Assembly: GCA_037131735.1 (NCBI GenBank)
Contig: JBAXQM010000006.1
Span: forward strand, 51,591 to 115,590
Reading direction: 5' to 3'
Source: CAIUPE01 sp037131735
GTDB lineage: Bacteria; Pseudomonadota; Alphaproteobacteria; Rhizobiales; Beijerinckiaceae
Length of the DNA stretch: 64,000 nucleotides
Within the stretch, counting starts at the first letter, position 1. Each line of letters begins with the position of its first letter. The position numbers were made by a program, and so were the translations under genes. This document shows, piece after piece, positions 18,003 to 26,247 of this stretch. The notes under the pieces are model-generated. The model was not told where the DNA came from and did no database searches. It saw only the letters and a program-made list of their open reading frames with translations.

Positions 18003-18061
18003 AGAAATCATCAGGCATGATCAATATTGGTCGTGTTTCTGGTGATTTCTGCTTTTTGTTT
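18003..18061 (+). terminator. Rho-independent terminator after the aminotransferase
   Basis: AGAAATCATCAG and CTGGTGATTTCT form a 12-pair stem with one G-U pair and a 24-base loop, followed by GCTTTTTGTTT. It closes the hyuBA-cupin-gabT unit. The following stretch to 18292 is AT-rich and shows no gene or repeat that I can identify. Confidence 0.82.
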
Positions 18062-18292
18062 CAAGGAAAGCTAAGGAATAAATTGATCCATTTTTTATGA
18101 TTTCGTCATAGATGACAGGGTTTGTTGCGATATAGAAAAGCCATCGAAGTTAAATGTCAAAACGCGTTTTTTTGATATGGCAAATGCGAGGTCTGTTTAA
18201 AAAATAAAAGCGACAAAATTTTAGAACTCTTTGTAAATCTCTTTAACTTTCTAGATTGGCGTGTGGTCAAACGACCGACATTGTGATGTGAT

Positions 18293-18405
18293 TTAAGGGC
18301 CTAGAATTCGGGCCGAAAGAGACCAAAACCCGAAAAAAAGTGTCAAACTCGTTTCCAAAAAGTGTCAAACCTTTTGGGGTACCCTCGCTTAAGTCATTGA
18401 AATAA
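18293..18405. repeat. Element-end arm, copy 1 (family A)
   Basis: This segment matches 63819-63928 nearly base for base. It has two direct copies of GTGTCAAAC 22 bases apart (18340-18348 and 18362-18370) and ends in TAAGTCATTGAAATAA next to the tRNA-derived core at 18406. At the right edge of the window the same arrangement abuts the intact tRNA-Phe. The repeats are likely integrase arm-type sites, so this marks the tRNA-side end of a lost or further-left element. Confidence 0.8.
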
Positions 18406-18421
18406 TGGTGCCCAGGGGCGG
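18406..18421. repeat. tRNA-Phe 3'-end attachment-site remnant (16 bases)
   Basis: TGGTGCCCAGGGGCGG is identical to the end of tRNA-Phe (CCA end and acceptor/T-arm) at 63929-63944. It is the shortest of four copies in the window. Its left flank is a family A arm and its right flank a family B arm, so it is a junction of two different element ends. Confidence 0.85.
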
Positions 18422-18440
18422 TCTTTGCAGTCTCTGTGTG

Positions 18441-18515
18441 TTCAATAAGTTACCCAGAAGTAGGACACTGCTTTAGGCCTCATTTTCCCAATAATTTCTA
18501 AACAAGTGTCCCACC
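18441..18515. repeat. Element-end arm, family B, copy 1
   Basis: TTCAATAAGTTA begins 35 bases after the start of the core at 18406. GTAGGACA follows at 18460 and GTCCCACC at 18508. The same three elements occur to the right of the core at 19499 with identical spacing (35, then 19, then 48 bases), while the sequence between them differs. Conserved spacing of short sites suggests recombinase arm-binding sites. Confidence 0.72.
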
Positions 18516-18548
18516 AAAATTTACCTATTAAAGCATCGCGTAAGCTCG

Positions 18549-18851
18549 TTAAGCGGCTGCGAGCGGCTCTATATCTGAAACATCAATTTGTTCCTTTGCC
18601 CTCGCCAAGTCCCAAGCCCTCTGGAGGTTCATCCAATACTCGGCCGTTGTACCGAAAACCTTGGCGAGCCGCATGGCTGTGTCGGCTGTAAGTGATGTTT
18701 CGCCCTTCACAAGCCGTTCAATTCGGGTGCGCGGTACATGAATGCGCTTTGCAAGCATGTAGGACGTAAGCCCGAGAGGGATGAGGTAAAGCTCTTGGAG
18801 AACTTCTCCTGGATGCGATGGATGGCTGACCAGAGACATTTTGCGTTTCAT
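18549..18851 (-). CDS. higA: HigA-family antitoxin (copy 1)
   Basis: A 100-residue XRE/HigA antitoxin. SHPGEVLQELYLIPLGLTSY opens the domain, the helix-turn-helix includes MLAKRIHVPRTRIERLVKGE, and the end carries FGTTAEYWMNLQRAWDL, all typical of HigA. It neutralises the HigB toxin encoded three bases upstream and usually represses the shared promoter. It differs from the second copy at 63041-63343 by only four residues (Val8Ile, Glu51Asp, Ser53Thr, Gln88His). It sits in a 1.1 kb segment between two tRNA-Phe-derived repeats, with no recombinase of its own. Confidence 0.93.
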   Translation of the reverse strand: MKRKMSLVSHPSHPGEVLQELYLIPLGLTSYMLAKRIHVPRTRIERLVKGETSLTADTAMRLAKVFGTTAEYWMNLQRAWDLARAKEQIDVSDIEPLAAA

Positions 18852-18854
18852 CCT

Positions 18855-19136
18855 TTAATGATAGTCGATAATTTCAACATCAACTGGCCCCTGCTCGGAC
18901 CACTGAAAACAAATGCGCCATTGATCGTTGATGCGAACGGAGTATTGACCCACGCGATCACCCTTGAGTTCCTCTAGATGGTTTCCAGGCGGAAACCGGA
19001 GGTCCTCAAGCTGTACCGCGGCATCAAGCGCCGATAGCATTGCTCGCGTTCTCTTGATCAGATGGGCCGGGAACCCCTTGCCGTACTGATTTTTGGCCGC
19101 GGCAGTTGCGAGTTTACCCTTAACACTCACGATCAT
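18855..19136 (-). CDS. higB: HigB-family toxin (copy 1)
   Basis: A 93-residue RelE/HigB-type mRNA interferase. Diagnostic parts are RTRAMLSALDAAVQLEDLRF, PPGNHLEELKGDR and YSVRINDQWRICF. The toxin gene comes first, the usual higBA order. I choose the internal Met (MIVSVKGK) at 19136 because the longer start at 19151 lies inside the operator palindrome. It is four substitutions away from the second copy over the same frame. HigB cleaves translated mRNA on the ribosome; addiction helps to keep the DNA segment. Confidence 0.92.
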   Translation of the reverse strand: MIVSVKGKLATAAAKNQYGKGFPAHLIKRTRAMLSALDAAVQLEDLRFPPGNHLEELKGDRVGQYSVRINDQWRICFQWSEQGPVDVEIIDYH

Positions 19137-19144
19137 GTTTAATG

Positions 19145-19161
19145 GTATCACGTCGTGATAC
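19145..19161. promoter_or_regulatory. Operator palindrome of the higBA promoter (copy 1)
   Basis: GTATCACG-T-CGTGATAC is a perfect 17-base palindrome immediately upstream of the higB start. This position is typical for autoregulation by HigA. The second higBA copy has the same palindrome with one changed base (63636-63652). Confidence 0.8.
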
Positions 19162-19498
19162 GTAATGCAAATAATTTCGGCCGGATGCGGCTGATCAAAT
19201 TAGGGCATCGGAAGTTGGCCCTAGCGATTGAAACGATATGACGACACTGGGGCGGCGAGCCCAAAAGGAGTGACGTCGTCGGGCGTCTCGAGATTGTCAT
19301 AAAAGGCCAAAAGTCCTGCTGATTTAAAGGCAGGAAATTCAGGCAGACTAAAAATCGACCAAGGAAGGCAAAGCCTCTCGAGTAAATGAAGATTTGATCG
19401 AATTTGAGAAGAAAATGCTCGCGTCGTGCCTCTTGAGTGGAACATCAATTGTCCCACCAACAAATTAGCAAATAAAACCAATTATTTATCTGGTTGGA
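19162..19498. other. Non-coding element end related to 63653-63928
   Basis: No convincing gene. About 19215-19335 aligns by eye with about 63710-63810: shared GCGATTGA, GAGACT/GACACT, CAGGCGTCTCGCGATTGTCA-like and GCTGATTT blocks, in diverged form. After that the copies differ; here GTCCCACC at 19451-19458 precedes the core. The block from higBA to the core is therefore the tRNA-side end of an element related to the 34 kb island. Confidence 0.62.
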
Positions 19499-19515
19499 TG
19501 GTGCCCAGGGGCGGG
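19499..19515. repeat. tRNA-Phe 3'-end attachment-site remnant (17 bases)
   Basis: TGGTGCCCAGGGGCGGG equals the last 17 bases of tRNA-Phe (63929-63945). GTCCCACC motifs lie on both sides (19451-19458 and 19601-19608). It therefore looks like a junction between two elements of the same family B, or an attP-like site. Confidence 0.85.
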
Positions 19516-19533
19516 CGATCCAATTGCTATAAA

Positions 19534-19608
19534 TTCAATAAGTTAGTGAAAAGTGGGACATGTGAACGGCAGATATTTTTCTACAATACATGTTGAAATT
19601 GTCCCACC
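19534..19608. repeat. Element-end arm, family B, copy 2
   Basis: It contains TTCAATAAGTTA at 19534, GTGGGACA at 19553 and GTCCCACC at 19601. Order and spacing equal those after the core at 18406. It forms the outer end of the 10 kb segment that runs to 29843. Confidence 0.72.
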
Positions 19609-19661
19609 TAAAGTGATGTCCTTCTATCACAAGCGCGTGTTCAACTCAGATTTTCTTGATG

Positions 19662-20747
19662 TTAGTTCAGCCGCTTACCGGTCGCGCCTTCAAATACATG
19701 AATTTTGCCAATATCAATATCGAAATTGACGTGCTGCTCCGGATGGAGCGGTAGAGTTGCCGGGACGGTGACTCGCAAAAGAACATCATCGATTTTGAGC
19801 GTCACGACTTTTTCAACACCATGATTTTCAACATCATGGACAGTTGCTTTGGTGCCTTGTGACGTGAGCGTGATATTTTCCGCCCGGATACCGAAGGTAA
19901 TGTCACCGGTCGATGAGCCCAGTCGCGCACGTTGAGCGACATCAATTTTGATTGAAAATGCATTGTTGCCAATGGTGATCTGATCGCCGGCCAATGTACC
20001 CTTTAAGAGATTCATAGCTGGCGAGCCCACAAAGCCCGCCACAAAGACAGAATTGGGCTGATTATAAATATCGTAAGGGGTTCCAATCTGGATGATCTGC
20101 CCTTGGTTAAGAACTGCGATCTTGTCTCCCATCGACATCGCTTCGACTTGGTCATGGGTCACAAAGAGAAATGTCGCTCCCAAACGCGACTTCAAATCTT
20201 TCAACTCGGCTCGTAGTGCCTCTCGTAACTTGGCATCAAGATTGGAGAGAGGTTCGTCCATTAGAAAGATTTTAGGTTGCCGGACAATAGCGCGGCCGAT
20301 CGAGACGCGCTGCATTTCACCACCTGAGAGACGATCCGTTTTGCGATCAAGCAAGTGATCGACACGCACGATTTTTGCGGCGCGCATGACGCGTTCGGCG
20401 ATCTCCTCGGCACCCATGCGGCGGATACGTGATTTCAGCGGAAATTCGAGATTTTCTCGTACTGTATAGCGCGGATAAAGAGAATATTGCTGAAGGACGA
20501 GAGCGACATCGCGCTCTGCCGCGCCAAGAGCGCTGACATCGCCGCCATTAATAAATACTGTTCCCTGATCGGGCTTTTCAAGACCGGCGATTAAACGGAG
20601 GGTTGTTGTTTTCCCCGCGCCGGTTGGTCCTAGGAGAACAAAAAACTGTCCGTCCTCGATTTCAATAGACAGATCATGAAGGGCGGTGTGGCCTTTGAAA
20701 CTTTTTGAAATATGATCGAGTTTTACATGGGCCATGGCATCAACCAT
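19662..20747 (-). CDS. Sugar/polyol ABC transporter ATPase (second of two)
   Basis: A 361-residue MalK/UgpC-type ATPase: Walker A GPTGAGKTT, signature LSGGEMQRVSIGRAI, Walker B FLMDEPLSNLDA, switch VTHDQVEAMSMGD. A C-terminal TOBE/regulatory domain covers roughly residues 240-361. The frame opens at 20747, overlapping the previous ATPase; an ATG at 20735 (MAHVKLDHISKSF) is the more natural start. As the last gene of a six-gene minus-strand operon it probably forms a heterodimer with the ATPase just upstream, as GlpS/GlpT do in rhizobial glycerol uptake. Confidence 0.93.
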   Translation of the reverse strand: MVDAMAHVKLDHISKSFKGHTALHDLSIEIEDGQFFVLLGPTGAGKTTTLRLIAGLEKPDQGTVFINGGDVSALGAAERDVALVLQQYSLYPRYTVRENLEFPLKSRIRRMGAEEIAERVMRAAKIVRVDHLLDRKTDRLSGGEMQRVSIGRAIVRQPKIFLMDEPLSNLDAKLREALRAELKDLKSRLGATFLFVTHDQVEAMSMGDKIAVLNQGQIIQIGTPYDIYNQPNSVFVAGFVGSPAMNLLKGTLAGDQITIGNNAFSIKIDVAQRARLGSSTGDITFGIRAENITLTSQGTKATVHDVENHGVEKVVTLKIDDVLLRVTVPATLPLHPEQHVNFDIDIGKIHVFEGATGKRLN

Positions 20748-21822
20748 TCATTCTCGGCAACACGAAGCCGGTTTCGCTATCAAAGAAATGTGTTTGTGCG
20801 GCTTCAAGTTCGACGTGGACCTGAGCACCAGAGCCAGACACAAATCCACTCGGCGTGCGCGCACGCAAGAAATGTGAGCCGAGTTTAAGGTCGACAATAT
20901 CATGCGAGCCCAAAGGTTCGATGAGATGAGCAGTCATAGGTATTGTTGAGGCTTTCGCCTCATGGGAGAGCTTAACCGACTCTGCGCGAATGCCCAGCTT
21001 AAGGCCTTTTGTTTTTGCCATTGGTAAGTGTCCACCGAAGGGGATCAAATCGGATGTGTCCTCCAATCTCAGCTTGCCCTGATCCATCTGTACATCGAAA
21101 ATGTTCATAACGGGCGAGCCAATAAATTGGGCAACGAAAAGATTGGCTGGATTAAGATACACATCGGTGGGTGTGCCAACTTGTTGCAGCACGCCATCAT
21201 TCATGATGGCAATTCGATCAGCCAAGGCCATCGCTTCAATTTGATCGTGGGTGACATAAATTGTTGTTGAGCCGTTCTCAAAATGGAGCCTCTTCAACTC
21301 CGTACGCATATCCTCGCGCAATTTAGCATCTAGGGCACCGATCGGCTCATCCATCAACATGGCCTTTGGGCGCCGCACAAGTGCACGGCCAATTGCGATG
21401 CGTTGCATATCGCCGCCCGAGAGTGCTGAAGGCCTAAGCTCAAGAAGATGCTCGATCCCGATGGCCTTCGCCACGCGACGCACTTCTGACGCAATGACGT
21501 TCTGTGCTTGTCCGGTCGCTCTTAGGGGGAAGGCTATATTCTCGAACGCAGTGAGATGGGGATAGAGAGCGAAAAGCTGAAAAACGAAGGCAATGTCACG
21601 ATCTGAAGCATGGAGCGATTGCACCGCTTTGCCATCAATCAGAATATCACCCGTATCAATTTCCTCGAGACCAGCGATAGCACGCAAGGTCGTCGTCTTA
21701 CCACAGCCCGATGGGCCCAACAAAACCACAAATTCCCGATCCTTGATCGAAAGATTGAGCTTCCGGATGATATAACTATTACCGAAATATTTTTCGATAT
21801 CTCGAAGGACTATATCGGCCAT
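20740..21822 (-). CDS. Sugar/polyol ABC transporter ATPase (first of two)
   Basis: About 360 residues, MalK-like: Walker A GPSGCGKTT, signature LSGGDMQRIAIGRAL, Walker B AMLMDEPIGALDA, switch VTHDQIEAMALAD, then a TOBE-type C-terminal domain. The start MADIVLRDIEKYFG at 21822 is preferred to an upstream ATG at 21864 because it matches the family start and GGGTGG lies just ahead. Two distinct ATPase genes side by side in one operon resemble the glycerol (GlpST) type of importer, where two different subunits pair. Substrate not proven. Confidence 0.93.
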   Translation of the reverse strand: MADIVLRDIEKYFGNSYIIRKLNLSIKDREFVVLLGPSGCGKTTTLRAIAGLEEIDTGDILIDGKAVQSLHASDRDIAFVFQLFALYPHLTAFENIAFPLRATGQAQNVIASEVRRVAKAIGIEHLLELRPSALSGGDMQRIAIGRALVRRPKAMLMDEPIGALDAKLREDMRTELKRLHFENGSTTIYVTHDQIEAMALADRIAIMNDGVLQQVGTPTDVYLNPANLFVAQFIGSPVMNIFDVQMDQGKLRLEDTSDLIPFGGHLPMAKTKGLKLGIRAESVKLSHEAKASTIPMTAHLIEPLGSHDIVDLKLGSHFLRARTPSGFVSGSGAQVHVELEAAQTHFFDSETGFVLPRMNG

Positions 21823-21823
21823 A

Positions 21824-22024
21824 TTAATGCCCACCCTTTTTGTCGGACGGCCCAAAGCGCGCAAATATCGTAAACAAGATTAAACCGACCAAAGTGATCG
21901 TAACGCTATAGGCGTGAAGTAGCTCAAACCATGGTTGGCAGAGAGATATTAGACCGCCGATCATGAGGATCATCGCAAAAGGAACGATGACTTTGGTGTT
22001 AAAATCGAGAAATGAATCTGACAT
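21824..22024 (-). CDS. Small membrane protein of the ABC operon (66 residues)
   Basis: MSDSFLDFNTKVIVPFAMIL begins a 66-residue protein with two hydrophobic segments (about residues 12-31 and 38-54) and a charged GPSDKKGGH tail. The ATG at 22024 lies ten bases after the permease stop, with GAGG upstream, and the stop falls one base before the next start. I do not recognise a named family. Small membrane proteins occur at this place in some polyol transporter operons, so it may be an accessory subunit. Its packing in the operon makes it very likely to be a real gene. Confidence 0.75.
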   Translation of the reverse strand: MSDSFLDFNTKVIVPFAMILMIGGLISLCQPWFELLHAYSVTITLVGLILFTIFARFGPSDKKGGH

Positions 22025-22034
22025 GAGGGCCTCA

Positions 22035-22991
22035 CTATTTCCGAATGGCGCCGAAAGTGACACCCCGCAGCAAATGATTCCGCAGCAGGAAGGTGAAAAT
22101 CGATACAGGTAGCAGGAATAACAAGGTGCCGGCGGCAATCGCTGTCCAGTCTGTGATGCCGGACCCGAGCTGCGCGGGAATAAAGGGCGGCGCGGTCTGC
22201 GCTTCCTTATTCGTCATCATCAAAGCGAAGGCATATTCGTTCCAAGCTGTGATAAAACAAAACACGGCTGTAGCTGCAATACCGGTCGCGGCTTCGGGAA
22301 GAACAATTTTGAAGAAAGCCTCTATACGCGTATAACCATCGACAAGTGCTGCTTCTTCATACTCCTTCGGGATTTCATCCATAAAGCCTTTCATTAGCCA
22401 AACAGAGAAAGAGAGATTAAAAGCCGTGTAAAGAATGATAAGTCCGATATGCGTGTCTACCAGTCCAACGACGCGATACATGAGGAACATCGGAATCGCG
22501 ACGACAACGGGCGGCAACATGCGCGTGGAGAGAATAAAGAAGAGAAGATCTGCCTCGCCTGCTATTTTAAAGCGGGAAAATCCATAGGCCGTTATTGTAC
22601 CCATAGCGACCGCCAGAAAGGTTGATGTGACGGCAATAATCAATGAGTTAAGAAAGCGGCTGGGATAGGCAGACATCTGCGGTCCGCCGGCAACCTTCAA
22701 AACGCGCTCACCAGCATCATAGATTTTCTTCTCCCACCAAGGCGCTTCATCGTAAGTCGCTTGATCAGGCTTCTTTTGTAACTGAACGCGCTTTGTGAAC
22801 AGTTTGATAAAGGGGGTTACCTCTGGCGAAAACACTACAGTTGGTGGAACAGTCGTCGCAAGACTGCGGGGTTTGAATGCTGTCGAGGCAATCCAATAGA
22901 TTGGCGATAGCATGATTATGGTGATGGCGATCACCGCGGCAATGGCGAGGCGATGACCAATCTTTTGCGCATTTGAACGGACAGCAGCCAT
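22035..22991 (-). CDS. Sugar/polyol ABC transporter permease (MalG family)
   Basis: A 318-residue inner-membrane permease with about six spans. The ATPase-contact EAA loop reads EYEEAALVDGYTRIEAFFKI near residues 205-225. A first span near 18-38 (IAAVIAITIIMLSPIYWIAS) is followed by a long periplasmic loop of about 65 residues before the core, longer than in most MalG proteins. It starts one base after the MalF-like gene ends. Partner permease and two ATPases are in the same operon. Confidence 0.92.
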   Translation of the reverse strand: MAAVRSNAQKIGHRLAIAAVIAITIIMLSPIYWIASTAFKPRSLATTVPPTVVFSPEVTPFIKLFTKRVQLQKKPDQATYDEAPWWEKKIYDAGERVLKVAGGPQMSAYPSRFLNSLIIAVTSTFLAVAMGTITAYGFSRFKIAGEADLLFFILSTRMLPPVVVAIPMFLMYRVVGLVDTHIGLIILYTAFNLSFSVWLMKGFMDEIPKEYEEAALVDGYTRIEAFFKIVLPEAATGIAATAVFCFITAWNEYAFALMMTNKEAQTAPPFIPAQLGSGITDWTAIAAGTLLFLLPVSIFTFLLRNHLLRGVTFGAIRK

Positions 22992-22992
22992 C

Positions 22993-23886
22993 TCAGCGCT
23001 CCTTCACCTGATTAAGATATTTCACATAGATATTTGTAATCGCCACAACCATGATCAAAACAATATAGGCGAGCGCGCAGGACTTACCCGTCTGCCATTC
23101 TTGAAACGCGAATTTATAAAGCCGGATCGCGATCACTTCCGTTGTCGGTTGTGTCGACATGATAAAAGCAATGTCGAATGTTTTAAATGCTTCCATAGTC
23201 CTGAAAATGATCGCGATGAGGAGAAGAGGCGATACAAGCGGCAACGTAATGCGCGAAAATGTATACCAGCCACTGGCCCGATCAATCGAGGCCGCTTCAT
23301 AGAGATGCTTGGGAACGGCCGAAAGACCTGCGAGGGATAAGAGCATAACGAAGGGTGCCCACATCCAGATATCCGTTATCGCGACAGCCCAGAGTGCCGC
23401 GTCAGCATCCGAAAGCCACGCGAAATCGCCTAACCCAAATACATAATTTATGACGCCCCATGACGGGCTATAGAGCAATTGCCAGAAGAGACCGACAACG
23501 GCGGCCGACATCATCATGGGCAGGAGTAAGAGTGTCGTGATAAGCCCTTTGGCGGGTAAAGCCCGATTGAGAAGGAGTGCTACACCAAAGCCTACGAGAA
23601 CCTGACCGCCCACAGAAATGATCACATATTTCGCGGTAACGGTGAAATTGTTCCATATATTGGGATCAGAAAGGAGATCGCGGTAATTTTGTAAACCGAC
23701 AAAGACCGGCTCTTCGCTGCCTGCCGCGCTATAATCATAAAATGAATAGCCGAGTGAATAAATCAGCGGGAAGATATTAAACACGATCAGGAAAATGATT
23801 GTCGGAATGATAAAGAGATTCCGAATTTTCAAATCGCTTAGACCGCGAAGCGCATGCGATGAATCTGGTTTCAAAGTTGCAATCAC
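22993..23886 (-). CDS. Sugar/polyol ABC transporter permease (MalF/UgpA family)
   Basis: About 297 residues with six predicted spans. The N-terminal FIIPTIIFLIVFNIFPLIYS and the EAA loop KHLYEAASIDRASGWYTFSR near 200-220 identify the family. I place the start at the GTG at 23886. The longer TTG start at 23904 would lie within the GGGGGAGG that serves as its ribosome binding site. It follows the binding-protein gene after a stable hairpin that may reduce its expression relative to that protein. Confidence 0.92.
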   Translation of the reverse strand: MIATLKPDSSHALRGLSDLKIRNLFIIPTIIFLIVFNIFPLIYSLGYSFYDYSAAGSEEPVFVGLQNYRDLLSDPNIWNNFTVTAKYVIISVGGQVLVGFGVALLLNRALPAKGLITTLLLLPMMMSAAVVGLFWQLLYSPSWGVINYVFGLGDFAWLSDADAALWAVAITDIWMWAPFVMLLSLAGLSAVPKHLYEAASIDRASGWYTFSRITLPLVSPLLLIAIIFRTMEAFKTFDIAFIMSTQPTTEVIAIRLYKFAFQEWQTGKSCALAYIVLIMVVAITNIYVKYLNQVKER

Positions 23887-23920
23887 CGAGCCATCCTCCC
23901 CCAAAATCGCGAATTTTTAA

Positions 23921-23954
23921 ACTTGCCGGGTACCCGGGAGAATACCCGGCAAGT
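23921..23954 (-). promoter_or_regulatory. Intra-operon hairpin between binding protein and permease
   Basis: ACTTGCCGGGTA and TACCCGGCAAGT are perfect 12-base inverted arms with a 10-base loop. The hairpin lies in the gap after the binding-protein stop. Without a long T-run it is better read as an mRNA-stabilising or partial terminator structure that raises binding-protein output over the permeases. Confidence 0.78.
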
Positions 23955-23968
23955 CTATTGGTATGACC

Positions 23969-25282
23969 TTACTTGTAGCGCTTATATTTCTTAAAGGTCG
24001 CTTCCCAATCCTTCGTCATGCCGTTGAGGGCTTCTTCAGCCGTGCCTTTTCCGGAAATCACGAAAGGATAGATCCGTTGGTTCATTGCGGTGAGAAGTTC
24101 GGCATATTCTGGAGTTGCCCAAAAGTCCTTCACCATCAACATCGAGTCATAGAATGCTTTGTTATAAGGTGTTGCATTCTGGAACTCGGCCGACTTCAAC
24201 ACAGCGGTCGAGCAGGTGTAGCCACCGAGCTCAGCCCATTTCTTTTGTGTTTCGTCCTTGATGAACCACTCAAGGAATTTCATCGCTGCTTCTTTCTTCT
24301 TCGAATAAGAAACGATTGAAATACCCTGACCACCAAGAGCGGCGAAGCGCTTGCCGGTAGGACCTGCCGGATTCGCAAAGAAGCCGGTGCCCTTGGCGTT
24401 CGGGTTCGTTGCAGGATTGGCAAGGGCCGGGAAGAAGGCAAAGTAATTCATGCTCATCGCAGCAAGATTTTCTGTAATGGCCTGGTTGTTTTCGAGGAAG
24501 AAGGCCTTCGCCCAGCCTGGAGGTGTGAACTTATAAAGTTCCCGATAAGCCTTCAGACCCTCGATCGACTCTTTTGAATTTGTGATTCCGTCCACTTTAT
24601 ATGTGGCATAATCACCGAGATCACCACCATAGGAGAAGATGGTTTGCTCAACACCCATAGCCATCGCGTCATAGGAGTTATCGGTATAAAGGGCTACACC
24701 ATAACGCTTCTGATCAGGACGATGGAAGAATTCAGCAATGTCTCTGAGTTGCTTGTAGTCTTTCGGCACATCGAGATCATAACCATATTTCTTCTTGAAG
24801 GCTTCTTTTTCCTTCGGATCTTCGAACCAATCCTTGCGATAAGCCCAACCATTGGCATCGCCTTCAAGCGGGATCGACCAATATTTTTTTGATCCAGCGG
24901 GATATTCTGCATAGCCGGCAACTGTTGCAGGCAGGAACTTATCCGCTAGCTTATTTTTCATGAAGAAGTCTGACAGATCGACATAGTGCCCATCTGTTGC
25001 ACCCGCGCCAACCCATTGGGAATCACCAACGACCATGTCGAAGGTTGAACCCTTGGCCGCAAATTCGCGGAATGTCTTTGTTTGGAAGTCTGACCACGGT
25101 GTCGTTTCCACCGTGACTTTGACGCCCGTTTCTTTGGAATAAATATTGACGAGTTCCTGCAGATAATTTGCAGGATCCCATTCGGCCCAGAAGATGGTCA
25201 ATTCTTCCGCTACCGCCGCTGATGCACCGGCAATCGTCATCGCGACGCCCGCCATCAACGAAGCAAAAGTCCGTTTCGACAT
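23969..25282 (-). CDS. Periplasmic sugar/polyol-binding protein (family 1)
   Basis: About 437 residues. The start MSKRTFASLMAGVAMTIAGA at 25282 has GAGGAGG just upstream, and an upstream in-frame ATG is not needed. A clear signal peptide is cleaved near AAVAEE. The mature part begins LTIFWAEWDPANYLQEL and is an extracellular solute-binding protein of the maltose-type class, with a tryptophan- and tyrosine-rich pocket region (KYWSIPLEGDANGWAYRKDW). It is the first gene of the importer operon, next to a TetR gene in the same direction. Confidence 0.93.
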   Translation of the reverse strand: MSKRTFASLMAGVAMTIAGASAAVAEELTIFWAEWDPANYLQELVNIYSKETGVKVTVETTPWSDFQTKTFREFAAKGSTFDMVVGDSQWVGAGATDGHYVDLSDFFMKNKLADKFLPATVAGYAEYPAGSKKYWSIPLEGDANGWAYRKDWFEDPKEKEAFKKKYGYDLDVPKDYKQLRDIAEFFHRPDQKRYGVALYTDNSYDAMAMGVEQTIFSYGGDLGDYATYKVDGITNSKESIEGLKAYRELYKFTPPGWAKAFFLENNQAITENLAAMSMNYFAFFPALANPATNPNAKGTGFFANPAGPTGKRFAALGGQGISIVSYSKKKEAAMKFLEWFIKDETQKKWAELGGYTCSTAVLKSAEFQNATPYNKAFYDSMLMVKDFWATPEYAELLTAMNQRIYPFVISGKGTAEEALNGMTKDWEATFKKYKRYK

Positions 25283-25345
25283 CGTTTCCTCCTCGTTTCT
25301 CTCCGCTGCCGGATTTATTTTTTTCGGGGTGGCAGCTGAACGCAT

Positions 25346-26047
25346 TTAGGAAATGCGTTCCCCCTTTCGCTTTACCCGCGGCGGAGAGGGCATCGTCCCC
25401 TTTTTTAATGATCGATGCCTTTTGGCCGCCGCAGATTCCTGAAGTGCTGCATTGACGAGCGTTTTCGCCGTCCACATGGCGATGTCAGCCGCTTTGGCGC
25501 CACGTAAACGCCAGACGTCACTCAAGATCACAATTGATTCGATGCCAAATACCAATGAGAGCGACTGCTTCAATCGTTCATATTCGGTCTTGGTTAAAAC
25601 GACCTCGAGGGGTTCAAGAGCGTTTTGTAGCAATGTCCGTCGCAGCCCGCGCACAGGCGGTGCGCCTTTGTTTTTTGCCACTTCATGAAACGCCATAGCG
25701 AGCGATGCCCGAAGCTGCGTCTCATTGGCTTGCATACGGGGATAGGCAAACTCCATAAGATCTTCAATGCGTTCAAGCGCATCCGATGAAGATGAAGACC
25801 ATTCGAGAATTGGGCCAAGCGCCTCAACAACAATCGCCTTGACGAGAGACGCCTGCGTTGGAAAATAACGATAGGCCGTAGCACGTGATATTTCGCAGGC
25901 TTCAGCCACTTCGCTGACCGAAGGAATCCGTCCCGTATTGGCGATGGTCACAGCGGTTTCGAGCATGACCTTATACATTCGTGCGCGTGGCCCGCGAACG
26001 GGTCTCTTGTCATCAGCAATCACTTGACCTGAGATCATCATATCCAT
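25346..26047 (-). CDS. TetR-family transcriptional regulator
   Basis: About 233 residues from the preferred Met at 26047. The helix-turn-helix is IPSVSEVAEACEISRATAYR followed by YFPTQASLVKAIV near residues 38-70, and the rest is a helical ligand-binding domain. Longer starts exist to 26182, but those would run through the perfect inverted repeat at 26059-26090, which is better explained as its operator. It lies upstream of the transporter operon and divergent from the Tm-1-like operon, so it probably represses both until a pathway compound binds. Confidence 0.9.
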   Translation of the reverse strand: MDMMISGQVIADDKRPVRGPRARMYKVMLETAVTIANTGRIPSVSEVAEACEISRATAYRYFPTQASLVKAIVVEALGPILEWSSSSSDALERIEDLMEFAYPRMQANETQLRASLAMAFHEVAKNKGAPPVRGLRRTLLQNALEPLEVVLTKTEYERLKQSLSLVFGIESIVILSDVWRLRGAKAADIAMWTAKTLVNAALQESAAAKRHRSLKKGTMPSPPRVKRKGERIS

Positions 26048-26058
26048 ATGATACGGGC

Positions 26059-26090
26059 GTCTCATTTTTTTGCAACGGGCAAAATGAGAC
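26059..26090. promoter_or_regulatory. TetR operator, perfect inverted repeat
   Basis: GTCTCATTTT and AAAATGAGAC are exact 10-base inverted arms separated by 12 bases. The site lies between the TetR gene and the divergent operon starting at 26248, directly ahead of the chosen TetR start. That place and symmetry fit an autoregulated TetR operator. Confidence 0.8.
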
Positions 26091-26247
26091 ACCACGACGA
26101 AAAAATAATTCGCCGGGACGACAGGGAGGGATTGCGGAGCATGCAGCTCGCCGCACACGGTTCTTTTTGTCGCGAAACTCAACGCCGAAGCTTAAAAAGC
26201 AAGGCTTTATTGTCGTTTGTGCAAAGCAATAAAGAGCGAGGTTTACC

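Noticed and set aside
18340..18370. GTGTCAAAC repeats as a CRISPR-like array
   Set aside because: Only two short copies with a 22-base period and no spacers or cas genes; integrase arm sites explain them better.
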